Shown here: positions 4,405 to 5,746 of the stretch, one piece after another
Layout of the letters: every line of letters begins with the position of its first letter
Numbering within the stretch: position 1 is the stretch's first letter
NCBI GenBank assembly: GCA_030837265.1
Contig: JAUPKV010000555.1
Span: 1 to 5,746 of the forward strand
Direction of reading: 5' to 3'
Origin: Methanobacteriota archaeon
Lineage (GTDB): Archaea; Halobacteriota; Methanosarcinia; Methanosarcinales; Methanosarcinaceae
DNA length: 5,746 bases
Translations under genes and position numbers: made by a program
Notes under the pieces: model-generated
Database searches by the model: none
Told to the model about the DNA's origin: nothing
The model's input: the letters and a program-made list of their open reading frames with translations, nothing else

Positions 4405-5202
4405 ATGGATTATGTACACGGATATTCAAAAAAGGAGAATACTCGACTCCATGACCAGGCAAGTACTCTGACCGAGCTACTTCATCAAGATACATTGTAT
4501 CCTCCCGGGGGCAAAGTGCTGGAAGCCGGCTGCGGCGTGGGCGCGCAGACAATAATACTGGCCAGAAATAGTCCTGAGGCCAACATCACCTCCGTTGATA
4601 TTTCCGGTGAATCGATTGAAAAAGCAAAACGACTGGCTGAAAAAGAGAACCTGGCGAATGTTAGCTTTCAGGTGGCAGATATCTTTAATCTACCTTTTGA
4701 AGACGAGACTTTTGACCATGTTTTCATTTGCTTTGTACTTGAACACCTTAAAAGCCCACTTAAAGCTTTAAATTCTGTAAAAAAAGTACTTAAGAAAGGG
4801 GGTACGATAACTGTTATTGAAGGAGACCACGGCTCAAGCTATTTTTACCCCCGGAGCGATGAAGGCATGAGGACAATAAAGTGCCTTATCGACATCCAGG
4901 AACTTATGGGGGGAAATTCCCTTATCGGTAGAGAACTATTTCCACTAATGAACAGAGCCGGATATAATGACGTGAATATTTCCCCCAGAATGGTGTACGT
5001 AGACTCAAGTAAGCCAGATATGGTGGAAGGATTCACAAAAAATACTTTCAATGCGATGGTCGAGGGTGTAAAGGATCAAGCTCTGGAACTAAAGATGATC
5101 GATGAAGAAACCTGGAACAAAGGCATTAAAGACTTGTATACGGCAGCCGGGCAAGATGGAGTATTCTGTTATACTTTTTTTAGGGGCACAGCCATTAAAT
5201 AG
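4405..5202 (+). CDS. Class I SAM-dependent methyltransferase (Methyltransf_11/25 type)
   Basis: I start at ATG 4405, since GGTGG (4395-4399) sits five bases before it; a TTG 12 bases earlier would use the SD as codons. The 265-residue protein has the Rossmann methyltransferase marks: motif I VLEAGCGVGAQT (38-49), an acidic residue ending strand 2 (SVDIS, Asp65) for the ribose of SAM, VADIFNLPF (90-98), and FDHVFICFVLEHL (103-115), followed by a VLKKGG turn and the strand TITVIEGDHG. The N-terminal HGYSKKENTRLHDQASTL and C-terminal SPRMVYVDSSKPDMVEGF and FCYTFFRG segments belong to a subfamily common in methanogens and other anaerobes, often labelled UbiE-like without evidence. The acceptor is unknown: a small molecule is likelier than DNA or rRNA, given the absence of target-recognition domains. 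It lies 75 bp after the deaminase, so read-through is possible. The motif I region is unusually GC-rich. Confidence 0.88.
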   Translation: MDYVHGYSKKENTRLHDQASTLTELLHQDTLYPPGGKVLEAGCGVGAQTIILARNSPEANITSVDISGESIEKAKRLAEKENLANVSFQVADIFNLPFEDETFDHVFICFVLEHLKSPLKALNSVKKVLKKGGTITVIEGDHGSSYFYPRSDEGMRTIKCLIDIQELMGGNSLIGRELFPLMNRAGYNDVNISPRMVYVDSSKPDMVEGFTKNTFNAMVEGVKDQALELKMIDEETWNKGIKDLYTAAGQDGVFCYTFFRGTAIK

Positions 5203-5211
5203 CTTCGCAGT

Positions 5212-5223
5212 AAATTTATACTT
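5212..5223 (+). promoter_or_regulatory. TATA box ahead of the last gene
   Basis: AAATTTATACTT (5212-5223) is a good box A. Its centre near 5218 predicts RNA starting close to 5242-5246. The first usable in-frame start codon, TTG 5247, lies immediately after, so translation would be leaderless or nearly so. The box begins only ten bases after the methyltransferase stop, which suggests that the last gene is transcribed independently. Confidence 0.45.
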
Positions 5224-5246
5224 GCTAGATTTATCAGTATATTTTT

Positions 5247-5746
5247 TTGGTTTTGGCTCTTTTTTTGCTGACATTTAATGCTTTAGCGCTATCCGATCCT
5301 TCAAACGATAGTATCAAGCTCGCGAATAATGTCGATAAACCTTTAACCGGTAGCAGCGATATATTACTCGTAGCACTTAACCACACGGAGTTAAGTAATT
5401 GCTCCGATTCGATTGTAATAGGTACAGTTAAGGAAATTCTTCCAAGCAGATGGAATACTATCGACGGAAAAAGACCTGATAATACTGACTCATTTAGCCC
5501 ATTTTGCTTTATTTACACTGATACCGTCATAAGTGTGGATAAATACCTCAAGAATCCATTATCATCCGAAGAAGTTATAGTGAGAGTTGAGGGTGGAACA
5601 GTCGGAAATGATGCCTTAACGGTAAACCCTGTACCTAGCTTCAAAACTGGTGAAAAGGTTTTGCTCTATCTGATAAAAGATGATAGTCCAGGTACTAAAG
5701 ATATTGATCCTGAACACTTCATAGTTACAGGAGCTTTACAGGGTAA
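5247..5746 (+). CDS. Predicted secreted protein of unknown function (3' end outside window)
   Basis: The frame is open from 5229, after a TAG at 5226-5228, to the window edge with no stop. Read from TTG 5247 it gives 166 complete codons. It opens with a hydrophobic signal-peptide core (VLALFLLTFNALALS) followed by a polar mature part, so export is likely. The mature region has VIGTVKEILPSRWNT (57-71), YTDTVISVDKYLKNP (90-104), EEVIVRVEGGTVGNDAL (108-124) and SFKTGEKVLLYL (131-142). This order recalls a class of small secreted archaeal and bacterial proteins with a beta-rich fold and no assigned role; I have no family name. The 5' end is a problem: no ATG or GTG is in frame, the n-region lacks the usual Lys/Arg, and a T7 run lies at the start. 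Either TTG (or a non-standard codon) is used or the 5' end has decayed. Coding character of the rest is strong. Confidence 0.7.
   Translation, partial: MVLALFLLTFNALALSDPSNDSIKLANNVDKPLTGSSDILLVALNHTELSNCSDSIVIGTVKEILPSRWNTIDGKRPDNTDSFSPFCFIYTDTVISVDKYLKNPLSSEEVIVRVEGGTVGNDALTVNPVPSFKTGEKVLLYLIKDDSPGTKDIDPEHFIVTGALQG

Noticed and set aside
4229..4552. 107-residue leftward frame across the deaminase-methyltransferase junction
   Set aside because: It spans the ends of two well-supported genes on the other strand and has no recognisable motif.
5089..5274. 61-residue leftward frame beginning with a Lys-rich segment
   Set aside because: The Lys residues come from complement of the T-rich signal-peptide region; it overlaps the methyltransferase 3' end and the last gene, and has no SD.
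1..5746. CRISPR array, insertion sequence or integrase signs
   Set aside because: No spaced direct repeats, transposase motifs, terminal inverted repeats or target duplications were seen; the only tandem repeat is the coding 12-bp unit at 2780-2839.

Overview
The window looks like a chromosomal stretch of a Methanosarcina-type archaeon (phylum Halobacteriota). The signs are a surface protein with a PGF-pre-PGF-like domain and a C-terminal sorting-type tail, AT-rich intergenic DNA with archaeal TATA boxes (box A) about 25 bp before inferred transcription starts, Shine-Dalgarno (SD) sites of the AGGAG/GGTGG kind, T-rich putative terminators, and a protein dense in N-glycosylation sequons. The assignment rests on remembered family resemblance and not on a search.

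Layout. Positions 1-606 (+) are the 3' end of a cell-surface protein. It converges, across a hairpin terminator, on a small unrecognised helical protein gene (715-1029, -). Next comes a broken MFS_3/EntS-like exporter gene (1131-2197, -), which has lost an internal segment and is split into two out-of-frame pieces overlapping by GTGA. A 189-bp divergent promoter region containing a candidate operator dyad separates it from a rightward gene (2387-2845) for a one-helix membrane protein. That protein has GX3 glycine/tyrosine repeats and ends in five perfect NxT tetrapeptide repeats.

Positions 2846-3309 carry no long gene. They do hold a T-rich terminator region, a tight row of three hairpins (candidate structured RNA, 2927-3012) with a 12-codon ORF inside it, and two TATA-like boxes. 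A rightward cluster follows: an unrecognised 141-residue soluble protein (3310-3735), a yeast-type cytosine deaminase (3748-4329, 12 bp further on), and a class I SAM-dependent methyltransferase (4405-5202). The last gene, which starts near 5247 and runs off the right edge, encodes a predicted secreted or lipid-anchored-size protein of unknown function; its 5' end is ambiguous.

How the genes work together. The deaminase would feed pyrimidine salvage (cytosine to uracil). The tight 3310-3748 spacing suggests co-transcription with the unknown gene. The methyltransferase may be read through from the same promoter, but its substrate cannot be told. Several genes (1-606, 2387-2845, 5247-5746) concern the cell envelope. 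No clear new multi-gene system is visible. The strongest unusual signals are the glycosylation-repeat tail, the hairpin cluster and the decayed exporter.
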